Assembly (NCBI GenBank): GCA_951230915.1
Contig: OX579637.1
Coordinates: 20,832,001-20,896,000 of the forward strand
Length of the DNA: 64,000 bases
Direction of reading: 5' to 3'
DNA from: Antitrichia curtipendula
Lineage: Eukaryota; Streptophyta; Bryopsida; Hypnales; Leucodontaceae
In this document: piece after piece, positions 48,880-62,175 of the stretch
Layout: every line of letters starts with the position of its first letter
How positions within the stretch are numbered: position 1 is the stretch's first letter
Made by a program: the position numbers and the translations under genes
The notes under the pieces: model-generated
What the model was told of the DNA's origin: nothing
Database searches by the model: none
Seen by the model: only the letters and a program-made list of their open reading frames with translations

Positions 48880-51360
48880 GAAATATTAAGAGGATCCCCC
48901 ATGCCTTGTAGTTTGGGGATCGAAATTCAAATGTCAAGGAATTTGTTGGCCAATTGACTAGTTCCAAAAAATGTACAAGTTGTAAATAATCACCACATGT
49001 AGAATCCATGTGGGGATTCCATTCTTGCCGCAATATGCTAATTTTATGACGTGCATAAAATATTAAGAGGATCCGTGATGCCCCGTAGTTTAGGAATCTT
49101 AATTCCAATGTCATGGAATTTGTTGGCCAATTGACTAGTTCCAAAAAATGTACAAGTTGTAAATAATCTCCACATGTAGAATCCATGTGGGGATTCCATT
49201 CTTGCCGCAATATGCTAATTTTATTACGTGCGTGAAATATTAAGAGGATCCATCCTGCCCTGTAGTTTGGGGATCCAAATTCAAATGTCATGGAATTTGT
49301 TGGCCAATTGACTAGTTTTAAAAAAATGTACAAGTTGTAAATAATCCCCATATGTAGAATCCATGTGGGGATTCCATTCTTGCCGCAATATGCTAATTTT
49401 ATTACGTGCATGAAATATTAAGAGGATCCGTCATGCCCAGTAGTTTGGGGATCCAAATTCAAATGTCATGGAATTTGTTGGCCAATTGACTAGTTCAAAA
49501 AAATGTACAAGTTGTAAATAATCCCCACATGTAGAATCCATGTGGGGATTCCATTCTTGCCGCAATATGCTAATTTTATGACATGCATGAAATACTAAGA
49601 GGATCCGTCATGCCCTGTAGTTTGGGAATCCAAATTCAAATGTCATGGAATTTGTTGGCCAATTGACTAGTTCCAAAAAAATGTACAAGTTGTAAATAAT
49701 CCCCATATGTAGAATCCATGTGGGGATTCCATTCTTGCCGCAATTTGCTAATTTTATTACGTGCATGAAATATTAAGAGGATCCGTGATGCCCCGTAGTT
49801 TGGGGATCCAAATTCAAATGTCATGGAATTTGTTGGCCAATTGACTAGTTCCAAAAAAATGTACAAGTTGTAAATAATCCCCATATGTAGAATCCATGTA
49901 GGGATTCCATTCTTGCCACAATATGCTAATTTTATTACGTGCATGAAATATTAAGAGGATCCGCCATGCCCTGTAGTTTGGGGATCCAAATTCCAATGTC
50001 ATGGAATTTGTTCGCCAATTGACTAGTTCAAAAAAATGTACAAGTTGTAAATAGTCCCCACATGTAGAATCCATGTGGGGATTCCATTCTTGCCGCAATT
50101 TGCTAATTTTATGACGTGCATGAAATATTAAGAGGATCCATCATGCCCTGTAGTTTGGGGATCGAAATTCAAATGTCAAGGAATTTGTTGGCCAATTGAC
50201 TAGTTCCAAAAAATGTACAAGTTGTAAATAATCCCCACATGTAGAATCCATGTGGGGATTCCATTCTTGCCGCAATATGCTAATTTTATTACGTGCATAA
50301 AATATTAAGAGGATCCGTGATGCCCTGTAGTTTAGGAATCTTAAATTCAATGTCATGGAATTTGTTGGCCAATTGACTAGTTCCAAAAAATGTACAAGTT
50401 GTAAATAATCTCCACATGTAGAATCCATGTGGGGATTCCATTCTTGCCGCAATATGCTAATTTTATTACGTGCGTGAAATATTAAGAGGATCCATCCTGC
50501 CCTGTAGTTTGGGGATCCAAATTCAAATGTCATGGAATTTGTTGGCCAATTGACTAGTTTTAAAAAAATGTACAAGTTGTAAATAATCCCCATATGTAGA
50601 ATCCATGTGGGGATTCCATTCTTGCCGCAATATGCTAATTTTATTACGTGCATGAAATATTAAGAGGATCCGTCATGCCCAGTAGTTTGGGGATCCAAAT
50701 TCAAATGTCATGGAATTTGTTGGCCAATTGACTAGTTCAAAAAAATGTACAAGTTGTAAATAATCCCCACATGTAGAATCCATGTGGGGATTCCATTCTT
50801 GCCGCAATATGCTAATTTTATGACATGCATGAAATACTAAGAGGATCCGTCATGCCCTGTAGTTTGGGGATCCAAATTCAAATGTCATGGAATTTGTTGG
50901 CCAATTGACTAGCTCCAAAAAAATGTACAAGTTGTAAATAATCCCCATATGTAGAATCCATGTGGGGATTCCATTCTTGCCGCAATATGCTAATTTTATT
51001 ACGTGCATGAAATATTAAGAGGATCCGTGATGCCCCGTAGTTTGGGGATCCAAATTCAAATGTCATGGAATTTGTTGGCCAATTGACTAGTTCCAAAAAA
51101 ATGTACAAGTTGTAAATAATCCCCATATGTAGAATCCATGTAGGGATTCCATTCTTGCCACAATATGCTAATTTTATTACGTGCATGAAATATTAAGAGG
51201 ATCCGCCATGCCCTGTAGTTTGGGGATCCAAATTCCAATGTCATGGAATTTGTTGGCCAATTGACTAGTTCCAAAAAATGTACAAGTTGTAAATAGTCCC
51301 CATATGTAGAATCCATGTGGGGATTCCATTCTTGCCGCAATATGCTAATTTTATTACGTG
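48880..51360. repeat. 7-monomer tandem duplication, 1,242 bp
   Basis: About 48,880-50,120 and 50,120-51,360 pair at an offset of 1,242 bp (7 x 177 plus 3, reflecting single-A insertions). Shared markers: GGGGATCGAAATTC with GTCAAGGAATTTG, GTAGTTTAGGAATCTTAA, AGTTTTAAAAAAATG, and GTAGGGATTCCATTCTTGCCACAATATG. Similarity fades around 50,020/51,260. Confidence 0.85.
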
Positions 51361-54300
51361 CATGAAATATTAAAAGGATCCGCCATGCCCTGTAGTTTGG
51401 GGCTCTAAATTCAAATGTCATGGAATTTGTTGGCCAATTGACTAGATCCAAAAAATGTACAAGTTGTAAATAATCCCCACATGTAGAATCCATAAGGGGA
51501 TTCCATTCTTGCCGCAATATGCTAATTTTATTACGTGCATGAAATCATAAGAGGATCCGCCATGCCCTGTGGTTTGGGGATCCAAATTCAAATGTCATGG
51601 AATTTGTTAGCCAATTGACTAGTTCCAAAAAATTTACAAGTTGTAAATAGTCCCCACATGTAGAATCCATGTGGGGATTCCATTCTTGACGCAATATGCT
51701 AATTTTAATACGTGCATGAAATATTAAGAGGATCCGCCACGACTTGTGGTTTGGGGATCCAAATTCAAATGTCATGGAATTTGTTGGCCAATTGACTAGT
51801 TCCAAAAAATGTACAAGTTGTAAATAATCCCCACATGTAGAATCCATGTGGGGATTCCATTCTTGCCGCAATATGCTAATTTTATCACGTGCATGAAATA
51901 TTAAAAGGATCCACCATGCCTTGTGGTTTGAGGATCCAAATTCAAATGTCATGGAATTTGTTGGCCAATTGACTAGTTCAAAAAAATGTACAAGTTGTAA
52001 ATAATCCCCACATGTAGAATCCATGTGAGCATTCCATTCTTGCCGTAATATGCTAATTTTATAACGTGCATGAAATGTTAAATGGATCCGCCATGCCTTG
52101 TGGTTTGGGGATCCAAATTCAAATGCCATGGAATTTGTTGGCCAATTGACTAGTTCAAAAAAATGTACAAGTGGTAAATAATTCCCACATGTAGAATCCA
52201 TGTGGGCATTCCATTCTTGCCGTAATATGCTAATTTTATTACGTGCATGAAATATTAAAAGGATCCGTCATGCCCTGTAGTTTGGGGATCCAAATTCAAA
52301 TGTCATGGAATTTGTTGGCCAATTGACTAGTTCAAAAAAATGTACAAGTTGAAAATAATCCCCACATGTAGAATTTATGTGGGGATTCCATTCTTGCCGC
52401 AATATGCTAATTTGATTACGTGCATGAAATATTAAGAGGATCCGCCATGCCTTGTAGTTTGGGGATCGAAATTCAAATGTCATGGAATTTGTTGGCCAAT
52501 TGACTAGTTCCAAAAAATGTACAAGTTGTAAATAATCCCCACATGTAGAATCCATGTGGGTATTCCATTCTTGCCGCAATATGCTAATTTTATGACGTGC
52601 ATGAAATATTAAGAGGATCCGTGATGCCCCGTAGTTTGGGGATCCAAATTCAAATGTCATGGAATTTGTTGGCCAATTGACTAGTTCAAAAAAATGTACA
52701 AGTTGAAAATAATCCCCACATGTAGAATTTATGTGGGGATTCCATTCTTGCCGCAATATGCTAATTTTATTACGTGCGTGAAATATTAAGAGGATCCATC
52801 CTGCCCTATAGTTTGGGGATCCAAATTCAAATGTCATGGAATTTGTTGGCCAATTGACTAGTTCCAAAAAAATGTACAAGTTGTAAATAATCCCCATATA
52901 TAGAATCCATGTGGGGATTCCATTCTTGCCGCAATATGCTAATTTTATTACGTGCATGAAATATTAAGAGGATCCGTCATGCCCAGTAGTTTGGGGATCC
53001 AAATTCAAATGTCATGGAATTAGTTGGCCAATTGACTAGTTCCAAAAAATGTACAAGTTGTAAATAATCCCCACATGTAGAATCCATGTGGGGATTCCAT
53101 TCTTGCCGCAATATGCTAATTTTATGACGTGCATGAAATATTAAGAGGATCCGTGATGCCCCGTAGTTTGGGGATCCAAATTCAAATGTCATGAAATTTG
53201 TTGGCCAATTGACTAGGTCCAAAAAATGTACAAGTTGTAAATAATCTCCACATGTAGAATCCATGTGGGGATTCCATTCTTGCCGCAATATGCTAATTTT
53301 ATTACGTGCGTGAAATATTAAGAGGATCCATCCTGCCCTGTAGTTTGGGGATCCAAATTCAAATGTCATGGAATTTGTTGGCCAATTGACTAGTTCCAAA
53401 AAAATGTACAAGTTGTAAATAATCCCCATATATAGAATCCATGTGGGGATTCCATTCTTGCCGCAATATGCTAATTTTATGACGTGCATGAAATATTAAG
53501 AGGATCCGTCATGCCCCGTAGTTTGGGGATCCAAATTCAAATGTCATGAAATTTGTTGGCCAATTGACTAGTTCCAAAAAATGTACAAGTTGTAAATAAT
53601 CTCCACATGTAGAATCCATGTGGGGATTCCATTCTTGCCGCAATATGCTAATTTTATTACGTGCGTGAAATATTAAGAGGATCCATCCTGCCCTGTAGTT
53701 TGGGGATCCAAATTCAAATGTCATGGAATTTGTTGGCCAATTGACTAGTTCCAAAAAAATGTACAAGTTGTAAATAATCCCCATATGTAGAATCCATGTG
53801 GGGATTCCATTCTTGCCGCAATTTGCTAATTTTATTACGTCCATGAAATATTAAGAGGATCCGTCATGCCCAGTAGTTTGGGGATCCAAATTCAAATGTC
53901 AGGGAATTTGTTGGCCAATTGACTAGTTCCAAAGAATGTACAAGTTGTAAATAATCCCCACATGAGAATCCATGTGGGGATTCCATTGTTGCCGCAATAT
54001 GCTAATTTTATTACGTGCATGAAATATTAAAAGGATCCGCCATGCCCTGTAGTTTGGGGATCCAAATTGAAATGTTCTGGAATTTGTTGGCCAATTGACT
54101 AGTTCCAAAAAATGTACAAGTTGTAAATAATCCCCACATGTAGAATCTAAGTGGGGATTCCATTCATGCCGCAATATGCTAATTTTATTACGTGCATGAA
54201 GTATTAAAAGGATGCGCCATGCTTTGTGGTTTGAGGATCCATATTCAAATGTCATGGAATTTGTTGGCCAATTGACTAGTTCCAAAAAATGTACAAGTTG

Positions 54301-57099
54301 TAAATAATCACCACATGTAGAAACCATGTGGGGATTCCATGCTTGCCGCAATATGCTAGTTTTATTACGTGCCTGAAATATTAAGTGGATCCGCCATGCC
54401 CTGTAGTTTGGGGATCCAAATTCAAATGTCATGGAATTTGTTGGCCAATTGACTAGTTCCAAAAAAATGTACAAGTTGTAAATAATCCCCACATGTAGAA
54501 TCTATGTGGGGATTCCATTCATGCCGCAATATGCTAATTTTATTACGTGCATGAAGTATTAAAAGGATCCGCCATGCCTTGTGGTTTGAGGATCCAAATT
54601 CAAATGTCATGGAATTTGTTGGCCAATTGACTAGTTCCAAAAAATGTACAAGTTGTAAATAATCCCCACATGTAGAATCCATGTTGGGATTCCATTCTTG
54701 CCGCAATATGCTAATTTTATTACGTGCATGAAATATTAACAGGATCCGCCATGCCTTGTGGTTTGAGGATCCAAATTCAAATGTCATGGAATTACTTGGC
54801 CAATTGATTAGTTCAAAAAAATGTACAAGTTGTAAATAATCCCCACATGTAAAATCCATGTGCGGATTCCATTCTTGCCGCAATTTGCTAATTCTATTAC
54901 GTGCATGAAATATTAAAAGGATCCGCCATGCCTTGTGGTTTGGGGATTCGAATTCAAATGTCATGGAATTTGTTGGCCAATTGACTAGTTCCAAAAAATG
55001 TACAAGTTGTAAATAATCCCCACATGTAGAATCCATGTGGGGATTCCATTCTTGCCGCAATATGCTAATTCTATTATTTGCATGAAATATTAAAAGGATC
55101 CGTCATGCCTTGTGGTTTGGGGATCCAAATTCAAATGTCATGGAATTTGTTGGCCAATTGACTAGTTCCAAAAAAATGTACAAGTTGTAAATAATCCCCA
55201 TATGTAGAATCCATGTGGGGATTCCATTCTTGCCGCAATATGCTAATTTTATTACGTGCATGAAATATTAAAATGATCCGCCATGCCCTGTAGTTTGGGC
55301 ATCCAAATTCAAATGTCATGGAATTTGTTGGCCAATTGACTAGTTCCAAAAAATGTACAAGTTGTAAATAATCTCCACATGTAGAATCCATGTGGGGATT
55401 CCGTTCTTGCCGCATTATGCTAATTTTATAACGTGCATGAAATGTTAAATGGATCCGCCATGCCTTGTGGTTTGGGGATCCAAATTCAAATGCCATGGAA
55501 TTTGTTGGCCATTTGATTAGTTCCAAAAAATGTACAAGTTGTAAATAATCCCCACATGTAGAATCCATGTGGGGATTCCGTTCTTGCCGCAATATGCTAA
55601 TTTTATTACGTGCATGAAATATTAAAAGGATCCGTCATGCCTTGTGGTTTGGGGATCCAAATTCAAATGTCATGGAATTACTTGGCCAGTTGACTAGTTC
55701 CATAAAATGTACAAGTTGTAAATAATCCCCACATGTAGAATCTATGTGGGGATTCCATTCTTGCCGCAATATGCTAATTTTATGACGTGCATGAAATATT
55801 AACAGGATCCGTCATGCCTTGTGCTTCGGGGATCCAAATTCAAATGTTATGGAATTTGTTGGCCATTTGACTAGTTCAAAAAAATGTACAAGTTGTAAAT
55901 AATCCCCACATGTAGAATCCATGTGGGGATTCCATTCTTGCCGTAATATGCTAATTTTATTACGTGCATGAAATATTAAGAGGATCCGTCATGCCTTGTG
56001 GTTTGAGGATCCAAATTCAAATGTCATGGAATTTGTTGGCCAATTGACTAGTTCAAAAAAATGTACAAGTTGTAAATAATCCCCACATGAGAATCCATGT
56101 GGGGATTCCATTCTTGCCGCAATATGCTAATTTTGTTACGTGCATGAAATATTAAAATGATCCGCCATGCCCTGTAGTTTGGGGATCCAAATTGAAATGT
56201 TCTGGAATTTGTTGGCCAATTGACTAGTTCCAAAAAATGTACAAGTTGTAAATAATCCCCACATGTAGAATCCATGTGGGGATTCCATTCTTGCCGTAAT
56301 ATGCTAATTTTATTACGTGCATGAAATATTAAGAGGATCCGTCATGCCTTGTGGTTTGAGGATCCAAATTCAAATGTCATGGAATTTGTTGGCCAATTGA
56401 CTAGTTCCAAAAAATGTACAAGTTGTAAATAATCCCCACATGAGAATCCATGTGGGGATTCCATTGTTGCCGCAATATGCTAATTTTATTACGTGCATGA
56501 AATATTAAAATGATCCGCCATGCCCTGTAGTTTGGGCATCCAAATTCAGATGTCATGGAATTTGTTTGCCAATTGACTAGTTCAAAAAAATGTACAAGTT
56601 GTAAATAATCCCCACATGTAGAATCCATGTGGGGATTCCATTCTTGCCGCAATATGCTAATTTTATGACGTGCATGAAATATTAACAGGATCCGTCATGC
56701 CTTGTGGTTCGGGGATCCATATTTATATGTTCTGGAATTTGTTGTCCATTTGACTAGTTCAAAAAAATGTACAAGTTGTAAATAATCCCCACATGTAGAA
56801 TCCATAAGGGGATTCCATTCTTGCCGCAATATGCTAATTTTATTACGTGCATGAAATATTAAAAGGATCCGCCATGTCCTGTAGTTTGGGAATCCAAATT
56901 GAAATGTTCTGGAATTTGTTGGCCAATTGACTAGTTCCAATAAATGTACAAGTTGTAAATAATCTTCACATGTAGAATCCATGTACGGATTCCATTCCTG
57001 CCGCAATATGCTAATTTTATTACGTGCATGAAATATTAAAAGGATCCGCCATGTCCTGTAGTTTGGGAATCCAAATTGAAATGTTCTGGAATTTGTTGG

Positions 57100-60000
57100 C
57101 CAATTGACTAGTTCCAAAAAATGTACAAGTTGTAAATAATCCCCACATGTAGAATCTATGTGGGGATTCCATTCCTGCCGCAATATGCTAATTTTATAAC
57201 GTGCATGAAATATTAAGAGGATCCGTCATGCCTTGTGGTTTGAGGATCCAAATTCAAATGTCATGGAATTTGTTGGCCAATTGACTAGTTCCAAAAAATG
57301 TACAAGTTGTAAATAATCCCCACATGTAGAATCCATGTGGGGATTCCATTCTTGCCGCAATATGCTAATTTTATTACGTGCATGAAATATTAAAATGATC
57401 CGCCATGCCCTGTAGTTTGGGCATCCAAATTCAGATGTCATGGAATTTGTTGGCCAATTGACTAGTTCAAAAAAATGTACAAGTTGTAAATAATCCCCAC
57501 ATGTAGAATCCATGTGGGGATTCCATTCTTGCCGCAATATGCTAATTTTATGACGTGCATGAAATATTAACAGGATCCGTCATGCCTTGTGGTTCGGAGA
57601 TCCATATTTATATGTTATGGAATTTGTTGTCCATTTGACTAGTTCAAAAAAATGTACAAGTTGTAAATAATCCCCACATGTAGAATCCATAAGGGGATTC
57701 CATTCTTGCCGCAATATGCTAATTTTATTACGTGCATGAAATATTAAAATGATCCGCCATGCCCTGTAGTTTGGGCATCCAAATTCAAATGTCATGGAAT
57801 TTGTTGGCCAATTGACTAGTTCTAAAAAATGTACAAGTTGTAAATAATCTCCACATGTAGAATCCATGTACGGATTCCATTCCTGCCGCAATATGCTAAT
57901 TTTATTACGTGCATGAAATATTAAAAGGATCCGCCATGTCCTGTAGTTTGGGAATCCAAATTGAAATGTTCTGGAATTTGTTGGCCAATTGACTAGTTCC
58001 AAAAAATGTACAAGTTGTAAAGAATCCCCACATGTAGAATCTATGTGGGGATTCCATTCCTGCCGCAATATGCTAATTTTATAACGTGCATGAAATATTA
58101 AGAGGATCCGTCATGCCTTGTAGTTTGGGGATCCAAATTCAAATGTCATGGAATTTGTTGGCCAATTGACTAGTTCCAAAAAATGTACAAGTTGTAAATA
58201 ATCCCCACATGTAGAATCCATGTGGGGATTCCATTCTTGCCGCAATATGCTAATTCTATGACGTGCATGAAATATTAAGAGGATCCGCCATGCCCTGTAG
58301 TTTGGGGATCCAAATTGAAATGTCATGGAATTAGTTGGCCAATTGACTAGTTCCAAAAAATGTACAAGTTGTAAATAATCCCCACATGTAGAATCTATGT
58401 GGGGATTCCATTCTTGCCGCAATATGCTAATTTTATGACGTGCATGAAATATTAACAGGATCCGTCATGCCTTGTGCTTCGGGGATCCAAATTTAAATGT
58501 TATGGAATTTGTTGGCCATTTGACTAGTTCGAAAAAATGTATAAGTTGTAAATAATCCCCACATGTAGAATCTATGTGGGGATTCCATTCTTGCCGTAAT
58601 ATGCTAATTTTATTACGTGCATGAAATATTAAGAGGATCCGTCATGCCTTGTGGTTTGAGGATCCAAATTCAAATGTCATGGAATTTGTTGGCCAATTGA
58701 CTAGTTCAAAAAAATGTACAAGTTGTAAATAATCCCCACATGTAGAATCCATGTGGGGATTCCATTCTTGCCGCAATATGCTAATTTTATTACGTGCGTG
58801 AAATATTAAGAGGATCCGTCATGCCCTGTAGTTTGGGGATCCAAGTTTAAATGTTCTGGAATTTGTTGGCCAATTGACTAGTTCCAAAGAAATGTACAAG
58901 TTGTAAATAATCCCCATATGTAGAATCCATGTGGGGATTCCATTCTTGCCGCAATATGCTAATTTTATTACGTGCATGAAATATTAAGAGGATCCATCAT
59001 GCCCAGTAGTTTGGGGATCCAAATTCAAATGTCATGGAATTTGTTGGCCAATTGACTAGTTCAAAAAAATGTACAAGTTGTAAATAATCCCCACATGAGA
59101 ATCCATGTGGGGATTCCATTCTTGCCGCAATATGCTAATTTTATTACGTGCATGAAATATTAAAAGGATCCGCCATGCCCTGTAGTTTGGGGATCCAAAT
59201 TGAAATGTTCTGGAATTTGTTGGCCAATTGACTAGTTCCAAAAAATGTACAAGTTGTAAATAATCCCCACATGTAGAATCTATGTGGGGATTCCATTCCT
59301 GCCGCAATATGCTAATTTTATTACGTGCATGAAATATTAAGAGGATCCGTCATGCCTTGTAGTTTGGGGATCCAAATTCAAATGTCATGGAATTAGTTGG
59401 CCAATTGACTAGTTCCAAAAAATGTACAAGTTGTAAATAATCCCCACATGTAGAATCCACGTGGGGATTCCATTCTTGCCGCAATATGCTAATTCTATGA
59501 CGTGCATGAAATATTAAGAGGATCCATCATGCCCTGTTGTTTGGGCATCCAAATTCAAATGTCATGGAATTTGTTTGCCAATTGACTAGTTCCAAAAAAT
59601 GTACAAGTTGTAAATAATCCCCACATGTAGAATCCATGTGGGGATTCCATTCTTGCCGCAATATGCTAATTTTATTACGTGCGTGAAATATTAAGTGGAT
59701 CCGCCATGCCCTGTAGTTTGGGGATCCAAATTGAAATGTTCTGGAATTTGTTGGCCAATTGACTAGTTCCAAAAAATGTACAAGTTGTAAATAATCCCCA
59801 CATGTAGAATCTATGTGGGGATTCCATTCCTGCCGCAATATGCTAATTTTATAACGTGCATGAAATATTAAGAGGATCCGTCATGCCTTGTGGTTTGAGG
59901 ATCCAAATTCAAATGTCATGGAATTTGTTGGCCAATTGACTAGTTCCAAAAAATGTACAAGTTGTAAATAATCCCCACATGTAGAATCCATGTGGGGATT

Positions 60001-62175
60001 CCATTCTTGCCGCAATATGCTAATTTTATTACGTGCATGAAATATTAAAATGATCCGCCATGCCCTGTAGTTTGGGCATCCAAATTCAGATGTCATGGAA
60101 TTTGTTGGCCAATTGACTAGTTCAAAAAAATGTACAAGTTGTAAATAATCCCCACATGTAGAATCCATGTGGGGATTCCATTCTTGCCGCAATATGCTAA
60201 TTTTATGACGTGCATGAAATATTAACAGGATCCGTCATGCCTTGTGGTTCGGAGATCCATATTTATATGTTATGGAATTTGTTGTCCATTTGACTAGTTC
60301 AAAAAAATGTACAAGTTGTAAATAATCCCCACATGTAGAATCCATAAGGGGATTCCATTCTTGCCGCAATATGCTAATTTTATTACGTGCATGAAATATT
60401 AAAATGATCCGCCATGCCCTGTAGTTTGGGCATCCAAATTCAAATGTCATGGAATTTGTTGGCCAATTGACTAGTTCTAAAAAATGTACAAGTTGTAAAT
60501 AATCTCCACATGTAGAATCCATGTACGGATTCCATTCCTGCCGCAATATGCTAATTTTATTACGTGCATGAAATATTAAAAGGATCCGCCATGTCCGGTA
60601 GTTTGGGAATCCAAATTGAAATGTTCTGGAATTTGTTGGCCAATTGACTAGTTCCAAAAAATGTACAAGTTGTAAATAATCCCCACATGTAGAATCTATG
60701 TGGGGATTCCATTCCTGCCGCAATATGCTAATTTTATAACGTGCATGAAATATTAAGAGGATCCGTCATGCCTTGTAGTTTGGGGATCCAAATTCAAATG
60801 TCATGGAATTTGTTGGCCAATTGACTAGTTCCAAAAAATGTACAAGTTGTAAATAATCCCCACATGTAGAATCCATGTGGGGATTCCATTCTTGCCGCAA
60901 TATGCTAATTCTATGACGTGCATGAAATATTAAGAGGATCCGCCATGCCCTGTAGTTTGGGGATCCAAATTGAAATGTCATGGAATTAGTTGGCCAATTG
61001 ACTAGTTCCAAAAAATGTACAAGTTGTAAATAATCCCCACATGTAGAATCTATGTGGGGATTCCATTCTTGCCGCAATATGCTAATTTTATGACGTGCAT
61101 GAAATATTAACAGGATCCGTCATGCCTTGTGCTTCGGGGATCCAAATTTAAATGTTATGGAATTTGTTGGCCATTTGACTAGTTCGAAAAAATGTATAAG
61201 TTGTAAATAATCCCCACATGTAGAATCCATGTGGGGATTCCATTCTTGCCGTAATATGCTAATTTTATTACGTGCATGAAATATTAAGAGGATCCGTCAT
61301 GCCTTGTGGTTTGAGGATCCAAATTCAAATGTCATGGAATTTGTTGGCCAATTGACTAGTTCAAAAAAATGTACAAGTTGTAAATAATCCCCACATGTAG
61401 AATCCATGTGGGGATTCCATTCTTGCCGCAATATGCTAATTTTATTACGTGCGTGAAATATTAAGAGGATCCGTCATGCCCTGTAGTTTGGGGATCCAAG
61501 TTTAAATGTTCTGGAATTTGTTGGCCAATTGACTAGTTCCAAAGAAATGTACAAGTTGTAAATAATCCCCATATGTAGAATCCATGTGGGGATTCCATTC
61601 CTGCCGCAATATGCTAATTTTATTACGTGCATGAAATATTAAGAGGATCCATCATGCCCAGTAGTTTGGGGATCCAAATTCAAATGTCATGGAATTTGTT
61701 GGCCAATTGACTAGTTCAAAAAAATGTACAAGTTGTAAATAATCCCCACATGAGAATCCATGTGGGGATTCCATTCTTGCCGCAATATGCTAATTTTATT
61801 ACGTGCATGAAATATTAAAAGGATCCGCCATGCCCTGTAGTTTGGGGATCCAAATTGAAATGTTCTGGAATTTGTTGGCCAATTGACTAGTTCCAAAAAA
61901 TGTACAAGTTGTAAATAATCCCCACATGTAGAATCTATGTGGGGATTCCATTCCTGCCGCAATATGCTAATTTTATTACGTGCATGAAATATTAAGAGGA
62001 TCCGTCATGCCTTGTAGTTTGGGGATCCAAATTCAAATGTCATGGAATTAGTTGGCCAATTGACTAGTTCCAAAAAATGTACAAGTTGTAAATAATCCCC
62101 ACATGTAGAATCCATGTGGGGATTCCATTCTTGCCGCAATATGCTAATTCTATGACGTGCATGAAATATTAAGAG
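57100..62175. repeat. 15-monomer duplication, 2,655 bp, and a further partial copy
   Basis: About 2.4 kb at 57,100-59,520 is repeated at 59,755-62,175 with an offset of exactly 2,655 bp (15 x 177). Few differences are visible: GTAAAGAATCC at 58,018 versus GTAAATAATCC at 60,673, and TGTCCTGTAG at 57,942 versus TGTCCGGTAG at 60,597. From about 62,880 to the window end the sequence pairs again with 59,870-60,990 at 3,008 bp (17 monomers), so a third copy continues beyond the window. The marker GGATCCATATTTATATG occurs in each. Confidence 0.88.
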
